A DNA stretch of 64,000 nucleotides from positions 1,054,001 through 1,118,000 of the forward strand of contig WOAB01000232.1 in assembly GCA_027886185.1 (NCBI GenBank), in the 5' to 3' direction. How positions within the stretch are numbered: position 1 is the first letter of the stretch; each line of letters opens with the position of its first letter. The notes under the pieces are model-generated. The model made no database searches, was not told the DNA's origin, and saw only the letters and a list, made by a program, of their open reading frames with translations. Both the position numbers and the translations under genes were made by a program. This stretch comes from Rheum nobile. Its lineage: Eukaryota > Streptophyta > Magnoliopsida > Caryophyllales > Polygonaceae. Shown here piece after piece: positions 21,239 to 32,832 of this stretch.

Positions 21239-23482
21239 ATGGACGTTGCCGGAAACCCCGTGGTCATCACCGAAGAGCAAACCCAGATCGACCCCATGGT
21301 CGAAGTCCGAGCCGAGGATACCAACGCTCTACCCGTCGGCAATCCTCAAATTCAAGAACTCGCAAGAGCCATAGAAACCCTTCAAGAAGAATTAACCCAA
21401 CAGTGCACCAGGACTGAAAAGCTAAGTGCTCAATCTGAATCTGAGATTACTCGACTAACCCGTGAGAACGAAATGTTGAAATCTCAGGTACAGTCAGTTG
21501 CATCAAACCCTGGGGGATCCAGGCGCGTAGTCAACACTGAAGGCCTACCCATCAGACTCGATATGGACGGAATAAATGTGACTCCTGTCGCACCAACCCA
21601 GGCTTCTATGCCCGCTGGTATGTTCCAAACACCCCAAATCTCTGCTGATATGACTAACAATCTTGTGGTCGGACTCCCAGAAGTCCGAGCAACCGCTCCA
21701 CAGGTACCAGCTTCGACCGACATCCAAGCTCTTATCTAACAAGCTATCAGGGAGCATCTCAAGGCCCTGGACGATCGTATCGCGCGAATCTCGGGGGTTC
21801 CTCAACCGATCGAGAAAGAAGCGGTCGACGGATACGAAGACTCGCCCTTCACCGAAGCGATTGCACGCGTGGAAATCCCCAAGAAATTCCATGTCCCCAA
21901 CATGGCCAACTACGACGGGACCGGGGACCCAAACGACCATGTTTCAATTTACAAGCAAAAATTAATGACTATTTCGATCCCTAGGGGGAACCGTGAGGCC
22001 GTCATGTGCAAAAGCTTTGGCATGACCCTCACGGGACCTGCACTAACCTGGCTTATGCACTTACCGCAGGGATCCATCGCCTCCTTCACTGACCTAATCA
22101 ACTCATTCAAGATCCAATTCGCCAGCAGTCGGAGGCTGGAAAAGCAATCAAGCGATTTATATCGAATCGTACAAAGGTATGGTAAACCCTTAAGAGATTA
22201 TCTTAACAGGTACAACACGGAAAATGTCGCTATCCCGCACTGTGACATCCCCACGTCGATCGAGGCATTCCGCCGGGGTCTGGTCAGAGGAAGCGAACTC
22301 TACCGCGAACTGACCAAATACCCGTGCCGAAGCTTCGAAGATGTCCAAGCTAAAACCATGGCACAAGTCAGGCTCGAGGAGGACGAAGAACCTTTCAAAA
22401 CAAGCAAAAGTCCCGATCGAGTCGACCAGAAAGGATCCTCGGATCACCGATGCGATCGACGACACCAACCATATCCCAAGGGGCGAAGTGACCCCGGTCA
22501 GGTAAACAATTCTTATGACAGGAACCAAGACTGGCTGACCAATCCCGCTCTCCCTCCGAAACTCCACTCTTACAACTTGAACATATCCGTGTCGGAACTT
22601 GTGAAGAGTTTCGACAAATACGGAAAGGAAGTAAGATGGCCTCGGAAGAGCGACAAGCCAGACGCCAGAAAGGACATGAACCGATGGTGTGAATTCCACG
22701 GAGACCATGGACATTCAACCGATGAGTGCATAGCCCTTCGTAAAGAAGTCGCTAGACTCCTTGCACAGGGGCTATTGCGCGACGTGATATCAGACAGGGC
22801 CAAAGCGACTCTCGACCGAAAAGACCAGCTATCCTCGGATAAACCATCCTCTCCGATTCCAACTAAAATTGTTAACACTATCTCAGGAGGGTCGGACGTA
22901 TGTGGAAACACGTACTCCGCCGCCAAAAGACATGCCCGAGAGAGTCGTGGCGACAGACCTATCCCGTCAGAGGCAAAGCAACCACAAATTCCAGACATCC
23001 CAGCCATTACCTTCAACGATTCAAAAGCTCAAGAGCTGGGCGATCACCACGACGGTTTGGTAATCTCTTTATCAATTAGCAATTGTCTGATTCGTCGTGT
23101 ACTAATCGATACAGGAAGCTCCACCAACTTGTTAACACTCGACACCCTAAAAGGTATGGGGTTAAGCGAGGACGGCCTAACACGAAATTCGACCCCTCTG
23201 GTCGGGTTCAGTGGAGAAGTTAAATACACCTTGGGCGAAGTCGTGTTAACAACGTATGCGGGTGGAGTAAATCAACAGGTAAAGTTCTTAATTCTCGACT
23301 GTCCGTCCCCATACAATGCGATCCTTGGCAGACCTTGGATCCATGCCATGAAAGCCGTACCCTCCACTTATCACCAAACGATAAAATTCCCAACCAAATG
23401 GGGGGTACAGGAAATCAAAGGCGACCAAAGGGCTGCCAAGGAATGCTATGTCAAAAGGGCAGTCGACAGAACTACAACATAG
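21239..23482 (+). pseudogene. gag-protease segment of the Tat element, interrupted by a stop
   Basis: One frame from ATG 21239 to TAG 23480-23482, broken by TAA at 21737-21739. The retrotransposon Gag (capsid) domain covers FHVPNMANYDGTGDPNDHV through QVRLEEDEE (about 21885-22390). A Cys-His segment CEFHGDHGHSTDEC follows. The aspartic protease active site is VLIDTGSSTNLL (about 23098-23133), with the usual ILGRPW downstream. Protease would cleave the polyprotein and Gag would form particles. Both stops (TAA, TAG) are one C-to-T step from Gln. Confidence 0.85.
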
Positions 23483-23527
23483 CAATTACAGCACGACGAA
23501 GGGACCATTCGATACGTCGAGCCAGAA

Positions 23528-25024
23528 ATGGAATCACTCGACGAAGTCGCATTGGATCCCTCTAAGCCGACTCAAATGGTAAGAGTCGGATCAGATCTAA
23601 ACGATTCCGCCAGAGCAGACCTAATTTCTTTTTTACGTTCTCATGCTATTTGCTTTTCTTGGTCCCATGAAGATATGATAGGAATTTCCCCAGACATTAT
23701 CATTCATAAGCTGAACGTAGATCCGGCACACCCTCCCGTCAAGCAGAAAAGGAGAAAGTTCGCGCCAGAACGCAATAAAATTGTAGACGACGAGGTAAAA
23801 AATTTACTTGAAACAGGTAAGATCAGAGAAGTCAAGTACCCAGACTGGTTGGCAAACGTTGTGGTGGTACAAAAGAAGAACGGAAAGTGGAGAGTGTGCA
23901 TCGACTTCACAGACCTAAACAAGGCCTGTCCAAAAGACTCTTTCCCTCTACCACACATCGATGCCATGGTCGACGCGACCGCAGGACACGAAATGCTAAC
24001 ATTCATGGACGCATTCAGTGGCTACAACCAAATCCTCATGGATCCAAGCGACCAAGAAAAAACAACCTTCATAACAAGCCAAGGTACGTACTGTTATAAA
24101 GTGATGCCCTTCGGGTTAAAAAATACAGGGGCCACATACCAGAGATCGGTAAACAAGATGTTCAAAGATCAAATAGGCGACACGATGGAAGTCTATATCG
24201 ACGATATGCTCGTCAAGTCAAAGAAAACAGCCGACCACATCGAGCACCTGAAAGAAGCCTTCGAAATACTTGAAAGGTACGATATGAAATTGAATCCAAC
24301 TAAATGCTCTTTCGGAGTGTCTTCAGGGAAGTTCCTGGGATATATGGTCACTCAGAGGGGGATTGAAGCCAGCCCCGATCAAATAAAAGCAATCGTTGAC
24401 CTCAGATCTCCTCGATGCGTCAAAGACGTCCAAAAGCTGACAGGACGGATAGCCGCACTAAACCGATTTATATCCAAGTCGTCCGACAAATGCAAACTCT
24501 TCTACGAGGCGCTCAAGAAAAATAAGTCGTTCGACTGGACAGCCACACACGAACAAGCTTTCCAAGACTTAAAGGCATACCTATCAAGTCCACTCCTGTT
24601 ATCCAAACCAAAGGACGACGAACCACTACCGCTATACCTAGCAATCTCCGAATCATCCGTCAGCATAGTCCTTACCAGGGAAGAAGACGGCAAGCAATCA
24701 CCCGTCTACTACGTAAGTCAATCTTTACTTCTAGCAGAAACAAGGTACACGTCGCTCGAAAAATTAGTCTTAGCATTAGTCACGGCATCTAATAAACTGC
24801 GACCTTACTTTGAATCGCATACTATTATTGTGAGAACTAACCATCCCATGAAAGCCATCATGAGGAAGCCAGAATTTACAGGACGAATGGCCAAATGGGC
24901 CATATACCTAAGCGGGTTCGACATTGAATACGAACCCCAGACAACGATCAAGTCCCAGGCTTTAGCCGACTTTGTGGCTGATTTTAGTCCGACGCTAGAA
25001 CAAGAAGCCGCAAAGGAAGCATAA
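23528..25024 (+). CDS. Reverse transcriptase and RNase H segment of Tat pol
   Basis: An open frame of 498 codons in the same frame as gag-protease. Reverse transcriptase motifs appear in order: KWRVCIDFTDLNKACPKDSF, TFMDAFSGYNQI, MPFGLKNTGATYQR and catalytic YIDDMLVKS, followed by FLGYMVTQRGIEASP. The gypsy RNase H follows (PLYLAISESSVSIVL to ALADFVADF). It ends at TAA 25022-25024. Continuing in the same frame leads directly into a second RNase H. In the intact ancestor this was one gag-pol polyprotein. Confidence 0.88.
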   Translation: MESLDEVALDPSKPTQMVRVGSDLNDSARADLISFLRSHAICFSWSHEDMIGISPDIIIHKLNVDPAHPPVKQKRRKFAPERNKIVDDEVKNLLETGKIREVKYPDWLANVVVVQKKNGKWRVCIDFTDLNKACPKDSFPLPHIDAMVDATAGHEMLTFMDAFSGYNQILMDPSDQEKTTFITSQGTYCYKVMPFGLKNTGATYQRSVNKMFKDQIGDTMEVYIDDMLVKSKKTADHIEHLKEAFEILERYDMKLNPTKCSFGVSSGKFLGYMVTQRGIEASPDQIKAIVDLRSPRCVKDVQKLTGRIAALNRFISKSSDKCKLFYEALKKNKSFDWTATHEQAFQDLKAYLSSPLLLSKPKDDEPLPLYLAISESSVSIVLTREEDGKQSPVYYVSQSLLLAETRYTSLEKLVLALVTASNKLRPYFESHTIIVRTNHPMKAIMRKPEFTGRMAKWAIYLSGFDIEYEPQTTIKSQALADFVADFSPTLEQEAAKEA

Positions 25025-26807
25025 CACCTGAAGACAGAAGACGACAGGGGCACGTGGCAACTCCACACGGATGGTGCCTCAAATGTGAGAGGAGTCGGCC
25101 TAGGCGTCGTACTAAAATCGCCACAGGGGGATCACATAGCCCAAGTCGTGAGATGCGAATGAGACGCGACCAACAACGAAGCAGAATACGAGGCCCTTGT
25201 GTTCGGACTTACTCTAGCGGTTGACCTTGAAATATCAAATATAGAGGTAACATGTGATTCTCTCCTAATCGTCAACCAAGTGCAGGGATCCTACGCCGTA
25301 AAAGACGATAGAATGATGGCATATCTGGACGTCGTCAAAAGGCTAGCAGAAAAATTCCAAAGCTTCACCATCCGATAAGTTCCACGCGACCTCAACACAC
25401 AAGCTGACGCCTTGGCAAACCTCGGATCAAACCTGCACCCCCACGACTTCCGCAGTATCCCCCTAGCACACGTCACCACTCCAGCAGTGCCAAGAACTCC
25501 CAAAATGGCTAATCCAGGCGACATTCAAGCCATAGCCGACCCAACCTCAGTAGAAAATGTCCGCCCATCAGAGGACTGGACTACTCCATACATCAAGTGG
25601 CTCAAAAACGGAATACTTCCTCCAGACAGAGCAGAAGCCAAAAGACTCAAGGTACAAGCAACAACTTTTGATTTAAAAGATAATGTACTATTTAAGCGAT
25701 CTGTCACAGGCCTACTACTACGCTGTCTTGAAACGTCGGAAGTCCCCCGAATCTTACAATCCTTACACGACGGCAAATGTGGAAATCACACCGGGGGACG
25801 CAGTCTGTCCGGCAAAGCCCACAGGGCAGGTTACTATTGGCCCACAATGAAAGAGACGCGGAGAAATACGTCAAAAATGCGACGCTTGTCAGCGACACAC
25901 CCGTCCCTCACCAGCCGTCCGAGCTACTCCATCCGACCTTGACACCAGGCTCTTCATGCGATGGGGAATGGACATCGTCGGGAAATTGCCTCCCGCGTCG
26001 GGACAACGTGTCTTCTTCTTGGCCATGACCGATTACTTCTCCAAATGGATAGAAGCCGAAGCATACCGTGAGGTAAAAGAAAAACACGTCATTTCGTTCA
26101 TAAAACGTAACATTTTATGCAGGTTTGGCATCCCATCAGAGATCGTATGCGATAATGGCTCCCAATTCATCGGTAAACATACACGATCCTTCTGCAAACA
26201 ATGGAATATCTCACTGATCACATCTACACCAAGATATCAACAATCGAACGGACAGGCGGAGTCAAGCAACAAGATCATCATTAATAACTTGAAGAAACGC
26301 CTCACTGGGGCAAAAGGAAAATGGGCCGACGAACTTCCCCTGATTTTGTGGTCCGACAGGACAACGCCCAAAAATGCCACAGGACAAAGTCCCTTCTCGC
26401 TCGTATACGGGTCAGAAGCAGTCATCCCCGCCGAGATACTCATCCCGACAACTCGATACGGACTCCAAACCCCAGAACAAAATGACATCGAGTTAGCTCA
26501 CAACTTGGACACTGTCAACGAAGCAAGGGAAAAGGCTCGAGTCCGGATGGTCCGATATCAACAACAAGTCGCTCGAAGCTACAACAAGAACGTCAGAATC
26601 AAAACCTTCAAGGCAGGAGACTGGGTCTTGAGGAAAACATTCCAAAACACCAGAGATCCAGCCGACGGGAAACTTGCACCTCAATGGGAAGGGCCTTACC
26701 TCATCAAAGAAATAGTTGGACAAGGAGCATATCGACTAGAAACAAAAGATGGAGAGCCCATCCCCCGAAGCTGGAATGCGACTCATCTAAAATTGTATCA
26801 TTTTTGA
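25025..26807 (+). pseudogene. Second (archaeal-type) RNase H and integrase of Tat pol
   Basis: Same frame as RT. The second RNase H shows LHTDGASNVRGVG, NNEAEYEAL, VTCDSLLIVNQV and NTQADALANLG, interrupted by TGA 25160-25162 and TAA 25376-25378. The integrase zinc-binding region (GRSLSGKAHRAGYYWPTM, about 25800-25850) is followed by a frameshift near 25850. The catalytic core continues from about 25956 with MDIVGKLP, CDNGSQFIGK and the Glu of NGQAESSNK, the D,D-35-E set, ending at TGA 26805-26807 after the RSWNATHLKLYHF tail. The second RNase H is diagnostic of the Tat clade. Confidence 0.88.
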
Positions 26808-27470
26808 ACCCTTACTTACATATCTTTTTGTATCTATGTACACCCCTTTTATCTACATAACAATTACTAACTTAAGCGTCGGAGGGCCGTTGGGTCTCCC
26901 CCCAACGGTCGTTTCAAAGTCTATCTTCTTTTAAAGACGTGTTTCAAAAACAGGAAAACAAGAGGCCTCAAGACAAGATCTGCAAAGGATATCCACAACA
27001 ACTACACAAAAGCGCTTACACAAATACAAACACGATCGATCTACACACAGGGAGATGAACAACAAAAGGCACTCCGCACACTGCCCGCCTTATTACAAAA
27101 TAAGGTATACAACGCCTTACACACACTACGCAAAATACATTTGCTTACCTCCCTAAAATACAGCTGTCATGACTAACATTTAATATGACATACAAGCCTC
27201 CCCCTAAAAGACGTGATCACACGAACAGTCCATAACACGATCGCTGCACGACCAGTGACGAACCACCTGCAAAAACAAATACACAACAAAAACGAAGCAA
27301 GGTACGAAACATAAAAACTTCCTACGATTAACACGCGACCCACGATGGTAGACGGGTCGCCAAAAGAACTATGTTGTCCATCCCGTCTCCACGACGGGGC
27401 ACATACTGTCACACACACAGGAGTCTTAAAAACAAACCAGATGTTCACATAAAAGTCATTCCTAAATATT
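26808..27470. other. Noncoding spacer between integrase and the antisense gene
   Basis: About 660 bp without a long frame. Contains ACAC-rich low-complexity stretches. It separates the two convergent genes and probably holds their transcript ends. Confidence 0.5.
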
Positions 27471-29307
27471 CTAAGATTCACCGGATTTTTCCGCAGGAAC
27501 AATCTCCCTGCCAGAAATTGCTTCTTGGTCGACTTGGGGCGTGCCTTCAACGACCTCGACACCATCTTGGTCGGCCTCTTCCTTGTCATCTTCGACGCCC
27601 AAGCCTACCAGTTTGAAAAGCTCGACCCCTGGATTGCCATTGGGGTACATCATTTCCATGTCCGCCTTCGCATCATCAACCTTCCAGTCGACGTGAGAGC
27701 CAACAGCGAACTCCTCCATCATTTCGATGCGAGACTTCAAGCAATAATATGCCCCAACATCTCCATCAATACGAGCGTCGTCCTCATGAAGTCTCTCAGC
27801 CTTGGCTTGCATCTCCACCTTCACTCCTTCCAGGAGAGCCTCATAGTCTCGTTTAACTAAAGACAATTCGGGATCCAAAGCCTTCACGCGATCTTCGGCC
27901 ACCTTCAATTGCTCCTCCAAGCGAGTCACTTTTCTGTCGGCTTTGTCACTCAATTCTTGAACGGTTGTAGACGCCACAAGCGAATACTGAAAAATCTACA
28001 GAAGAAGCATACACGATAACAATGTAAAAAAGAAACAGAAAAATAAGACATGCTCGAATAAAAGAAGAATTTTTTCTTCGAACCTTCCAAGCACCAACTA
28101 CAGCTTCGTTCATGCAATCTATGGGATGAAGGTCACCAATTTCCTTCTTGGCCTCGGCATCTCCAAAACCGGACAAATCCTCAACCGACCTTTCCTTCAA
28201 AGTCCCGGTAGAAAAACTCAGAGCAGCTACCGCCTTTCTCTTGACACCTGACACCTTCGACGGTGGCGAATCCAGAGTGATGACTTCGACAGAAGGCCCA
28301 ACCTTGCTTGGACCTCTGGCAGAAGAAGACGCCTTGACCGCCGACCGCCTTTGTTCCAAGAGACTCTTCCCGGATAGACGAGCGCTGGATCTTCCACCCT
28401 TAGGTGCTGCTAACATAACACAGCAACATAAGTACAGGAAAACTGCAAAAACGAGCCAGACGCATACCTAAAGGAACGAGCAAGTGCCTTTGGTCATTGA
28501 CACGGCGGGAGTCGACATTTCTTTGACTTCAGAAAGGAGAAAATTGACGTTCTTGAACGATCTTTCGCTCTCAAGAAGCGTCGATAAAAAAACGGTTACT
28601 TCTTCAAAACCAGTAGGATCGCCGGATTCAGGGGCTGCAAAGAAGAACATGTAAGAAGAAATTTAGAAGATGATCGACTAAAGCAAAGAAGCGGGAAAAA
28701 CATGATACCTGAGATCCTCCAGTCAGACAAAAGAAAGGAACAATCAGAAACGCTTTCAAGGCTTTTTCGCTCGACAAAGAAAATCGAGATCTCCATCCTC
28801 GATCGTTAACATATAAGTTTAAGGCAATCGAATTTTTGTCCCTACGAAGGCGCAATTGGAATCTAGAGGAACCCCGAGTACTCAGGTAATAAGATCGCCA
28901 TAAAGCATCAAAATCAAAATCTATGTTTTTTGCTGCAGAAAGAGAATCGACTACTTGGAGCAATCGCCATGTATGAGGCATAACTTGGCAAGGAGCCAAT
29001 TTTAACACAGACAGAAAGTTCTGAACCATACGCGAGAAGGGGAAGACGTGACAATTTTGAAAGGATATTCAAAGAAGCACACCCACCCTTCTTTGAACCA
29101 ATCCGCTCGCTCACCCGGAGATGGAAGACGCGCAACAGTGCTCTCGGGGAAACCCCTAACTTTTAAAATTTTATCGAGTTCGGAATGAACTAAGGTCCCC
29201 GACACGGAATCACCAATACTAAGAAGACCTAAAGAGTGAAAAGGAGCGTCCTCTTCATCTGTATCTCTGATGAGGGCTCGATTCTTCCTCAACTTATGAG
29301 ACGCCAT
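27471..29307 (-). pseudogene. Antisense extra gene of the Tat element (transposase_28-like plus coiled coil)
   Basis: Minus-strand frames form one broken or spliced gene. The N-terminal part (29307 downward) starts MASHKLRKNRALIRDTDEED and runs into WFKEGWVCFFEYPF. After a frame change near 29040 it continues VQNFLSVLKLAPCQVMPHTW, the kind of segment found in the plant family called 'putative gypsy type transposon'. A middle part (28416-27946) is Ser/Lys-rich. The C-terminal part (27977-27471) is a charged coiled coil ending in an acidic tail. Tat-lineage elements such as Grande carry an antisense gene here; its function is unknown. Exon borders are uncertain. Confidence 0.6.
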
Positions 29308-29561
29308 GGAAGAACAGAAGGAAGAAACGGTAGAAATTCAATAAAGAAAAAGAAGTTACCTTGATGAGATGTGGGACTTACAGAAAATCGGAGTCATCGA
29401 GGGTTATTTAAGGCAGTAACTTGAGTACCTCTGTGGGTAAATCAAATCGTTCAACCATCTGCTGCCACGTCGCCTCAGAAGGATCGAGACCATATATTCT
29501 CTCGCAGAAGATCAAATTGATCCAGAAACCGCTCTCTGGCCCAATTGGATCTTGGGGCAAT

Positions 29562-30089
29562 TGTTGGGCCTGAGAAATTGGCAAAAGCCCAGCCGAACCG
29601 AGCCCATGAACGTGACCAGCAGAGAGGATCGGATCTGTTCAATAGGACGGCGCATAGTTGGTTGAGCAAACGGACGCACTCCGCTAAAATCTTGAATGCA
29701 GTTCAACCGACCTCCCACGTAATCCGGTAGTAACGGATTACTTTCTAACGTCATTATTTAGATTGTATAAATGTATGGCAAACAAGAAAATCTGTACACA
29801 CATTCCGAATCAATAAGAACTACTACTATTAATTTCTCTTGCAACCTTGCTCTCGAATTCTGTTCTCGTGATCAGAAATACTCCAAGTTTATTCAAGCGA
29901 CCGACGTCTGAATTCTTACTCGATAGATCACCAATTCGAGGGGGAAAAACTCTTCATTCACTCGTTCAATTTCAATTTCGTCTGTCTTGTTGATTTGATT
30001 TGGATTTATTAGATATAATTGTCTAACAAGTTGTCTAGTTGCCCTCTCAAAGGTGATTTGGATCGGTAAGGTCTTTTCGCCCCAAAACA
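29562..30089 (+). repeat. 3' LTR of the Tat element
   Basis: Same length as the 5' LTR (528 bp), TGTTGGG...AAAACA. About 13 differences, all transitions, no indels. Just upstream TTGGGGCAAT is the only candidate polypurine tract, and it is poor. Confidence 0.9.
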
Positions 30090-30123
30090 ACCCCCAATTT
30101 ACAGCAAAGGCTGCCACAAGGAG

Positions 30124-30738
30124 TAGGGATGCACAAAATTGGACCGGACCGGAATTTTCCGGGTCGGTCCAGGACCGGTTTATTATCGGTCCGATCCACA
30201 GGTCGTGATTTTTCATAAAACCGGGTTACGGGTCGGGTCCGGACCGGATTTTAAAAATATATATATATATATATACCCAGTTTAAGACTACTAAAAACTT
30301 ATTGCACTTTTGATTATCTTTGAGTTTTCGTTTAATACAGTATTTTGTTTAAGGGTTTTGGAGTTTTTCCCACTATAATACATTATCTATTTAGACTATT
30401 TATATTACATTATTAATTGTAATGAGATTATGATGAACTTTTAGCTTAATATGCAATACAAATAATCAATTATTCAATTCAAAGTTTCAAACAAGTACAT
30501 CGTAGACTCGTAGTAATAGAACCGAACCCGGTCGGGCCGTCACCACGATGGACCGTTATACCCTAAAAATGACAATCCGGCCTTTCCGGTCCGGGCCGTG
30601 GACCGGACCGGAAAAGGACCGGACCAGATAGATCGGGTCCGGTCCGGTCCACGGGTCACTTTTTAATAAAAAACCGGTCCACCGGTCCGACCCGAACCGG
30701 AAAACTCCGGTCTGGGTCGACCCGGTTGTGCATCCCTA
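30124..30738. mobile_element. hAT-type non-autonomous element, 615 bp, with 8-bp TSD
   Basis: Ends are TAGGGATGCACAA at the left and TTGTGCATCCCTA at the right. Perfect 8-bp duplication ACAAGGAG at 30116-30123 and 30739-30746, the hAT length. Both subterminal regions are crowded with CCGGTCC / GGACCGG words in both orientations. The AT-rich core holds an (AT)n run at about 30256-30275. It inserted into the same host repeat as the Tat element, only about 35 bp from its 3' LTR. Confidence 0.92.
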
Positions 30739-31345
30739 ACAAGGAGGGGCTGATCTGCTGAAGACCGGCGCATGCCCAAAACCTCCTGAGCTCAGATCCA
30801 CCCAACAGAACACCGACCCAAGCAATTTCCGGTCCCAAATCCGACCGAATACCAAAACCCTAAACCACAAAACCACCAACCCGGAGTCCGAGGACAGAGA
30901 GGAGGTGGCCGGTGGAGAAGAGTGGAAGCCGGCAGAGGAGAGAAGAGTCGTCAGGTGGTGCAGTCGGCAAGTGGTGCAAGAAACCATTGTCCGGGCGATG
31001 GCGGTGAGAGAGAAGCACATGCAGCGGAAACAAAAGTGGCCATGAGCCTGAAATGCAGAGCACGTAGAGATCACGGCCTGTGCCTGCATCAGAGGGAAAG
31101 GTTGTACAGGACGAAGAAGAACAGGAGAGCATGGAAACTTGTACATGAGAGCTGGGGAAGAAGAACAGGGAAAGGAAGCAAGGGAGCAAGAGAAGGCAGG
31201 GAGGGAGAAACAGAGGGGGAACAGCCACCGGCGAGATAGCGGCACCGACAACAGAGAAAGAGGCAGCGAAGAAACTAACACATGGCTAGAAAAGCCCTCA
31301 CACAGGAGGGAAGAGAGTTTTCCTCCAGAGGAGGGTAACCAGTCA
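30739..31345 (-). repeat. Right-hand part of the unclassified interrupted repeat
   Basis: Unusually GC- and purine-rich on the plus strand (pyrimidine-rich on minus), unlike its AT-rich surroundings. The composition resembles the 5' leader of a LINE or host gene transcribed from the minus strand. Frames at 30736-31368 (-) and 30922-31239 (+) have no recognisable motif. The right boundary near 31345 is set by the sudden change to AT-rich sequence. Confidence 0.4.
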
Positions 31346-32832
31346 GATGACATAGAATATGTTAACAATTTTTTTTCGCAAAATCATATTAACTGGCTTA
31401 AAAAATATTATTGTTATCACTGAATTTTTTTTATTTGTACTTGTTATAGTTGAACTTAATTTATGCACAAAATTTGTTTATCGTTTTGATATTTAGACAA
31501 AAACAAATTTAGGTAAATCAATATACTCTTTTTTATAAATTGAAAATTCAAAATTATAAACAAACATGCAATGTAACTTTGAGATGTTGAAGAATTCGAC
31601 ATCTGAATTGACCGACAATACAACAATAAACAAAGACAAACCAACAACAAATAAAGAGAGTGAAAAAACTACAACAAGAGAAACAAACTAACAGAACATA
31701 AAGCAAAAGAACTTGAATGTGATTTGAGTAAAGCACAAACAAACATTGCGCCGACGGAAGGATAGTCATCCTTGACATTATCCGAAAGTATAACTCAATT
31801 CACCGCCTAAAAATGCTCATCCAAAGAGTGAATCTCAACACAAACGAGTCACATGAAATATGATCAAACTCTATTAGAGTTGAAAAATTAGATGAAGTTG
31901 TCAAATTTTGATGTTTTATAAACAGTCTAGTCAAAGAGGTTCAAAGACAGTCTAATCAAAGCAGTTTCATTCCACATCAGGTGGTAAGTCAGTTGAAACA
32001 AAGGAGTCGACCAATTTGGGTCAACTAGCTAAACTACTAATCTTTAAGTATCATTTTTCATCAAAAGAGTTTGTTTTTGCTAAAGGAAACAACAAAGACT
32101 ATAGTCTGTTGAAACACATTGAAGGGGTAGCTAATTATTCACTATCATGCAAGAGAATATTTTCATAGATATCTCATGTAAATCACCTTTAGTATTGGTT
32201 TCTTCAACTATAATGATGTATGGTTCAATTTTTTTATTGATTCATCTACTCAATTAGGTTAAGGTGATATAGCACGAGGTGTTTTTGCAGGGTTAGCTTA
32301 CACTAAACAATGGTTCACGCACACAAAATCGTAATAGTTATAGTAAATAGATAATCTAATCAATAGGAAAAAGAAGGCAAGAATTCCAATATGAGTTGTC
32401 AAAGGAAAAGAAACACATGTTAGTGGCTCACAAACAAATTATGCAGCGAAACTATTCTCACCAAGAGATGACGAAATTGGAAAGGAAGAAGTCGACACAC
32501 ATTCTTTTGCAAACCAAACCAGATCGAGCAACCACCAAACGTCTCCCACAAGCTCTTCGCCTTGATTTCGAGTTTCGTTCTTGTAGGAAAGATGGGAGAA
32601 TAACTGTAGATTCGGTCTCAATCGGCGCATAAACAAGATCCGAACAACAAGTGTTGTCCATAGATCTAATCGTAAGTCTAGATCCATTCACCAAAAAAGG
32701 CAAGTTAAAGAGATAATTGTTCAAGGTCAAAAGTAATTGATGAATGATGAACAAGCACAAAATAATGGATTTTTGGGGTTGTTGGAGGCAGTGTTTTGGG
32801 GTTGGGTTTGTGACAATGTGGAGGAAAGGGTT
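31346..32832. other. AT-rich intergenic sequence, no gene seen
   Basis: Short frames only. A moderately GC-richer patch at about 32480-32640 is open on both strands for about 80 codons but shows no domain, start context or splice support. Confidence 0.4.

Larger units (their letters stand above)
20661..30089 (+). mobile_element. Complete Ty3/gypsy LTR retrotransposon, Tat lineage, 9.4 kb
   Basis: Two LTRs of 528 bp (20661-21188, 29562-30089), a primer-binding site directly after the first, gag-protease-RT-RNase H-second RNase H-integrase in one reading direction, and an antisense gene between integrase and the 3' LTR. A second (archaeal-type) RNase H and an extra antisense ORF are hallmarks of the Tat/Retand/Grande group. 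Flanks are ACCCT (20656-20660) and ACCCC (30090-30094), a 5-bp target duplication with one change. The LTRs differ at about 13 positions, all transitions. Coding regions carry five in-frame stops and one frameshift, so the copy is not autonomous. Confidence 0.92.

Noticed and set aside
22190..23016. Minus-strand frames of 100-174 codons opposite the Tat gag-protease region
   Set aside because: Shadows of the gag-protease coding strand; no motifs.
30736..31368. 210-codon minus-strand frame rich in Ser, Leu and Cys
   Set aside because: Reflects the pyrimidine-rich composition of the strand; several frames are open at once and no domain is visible.
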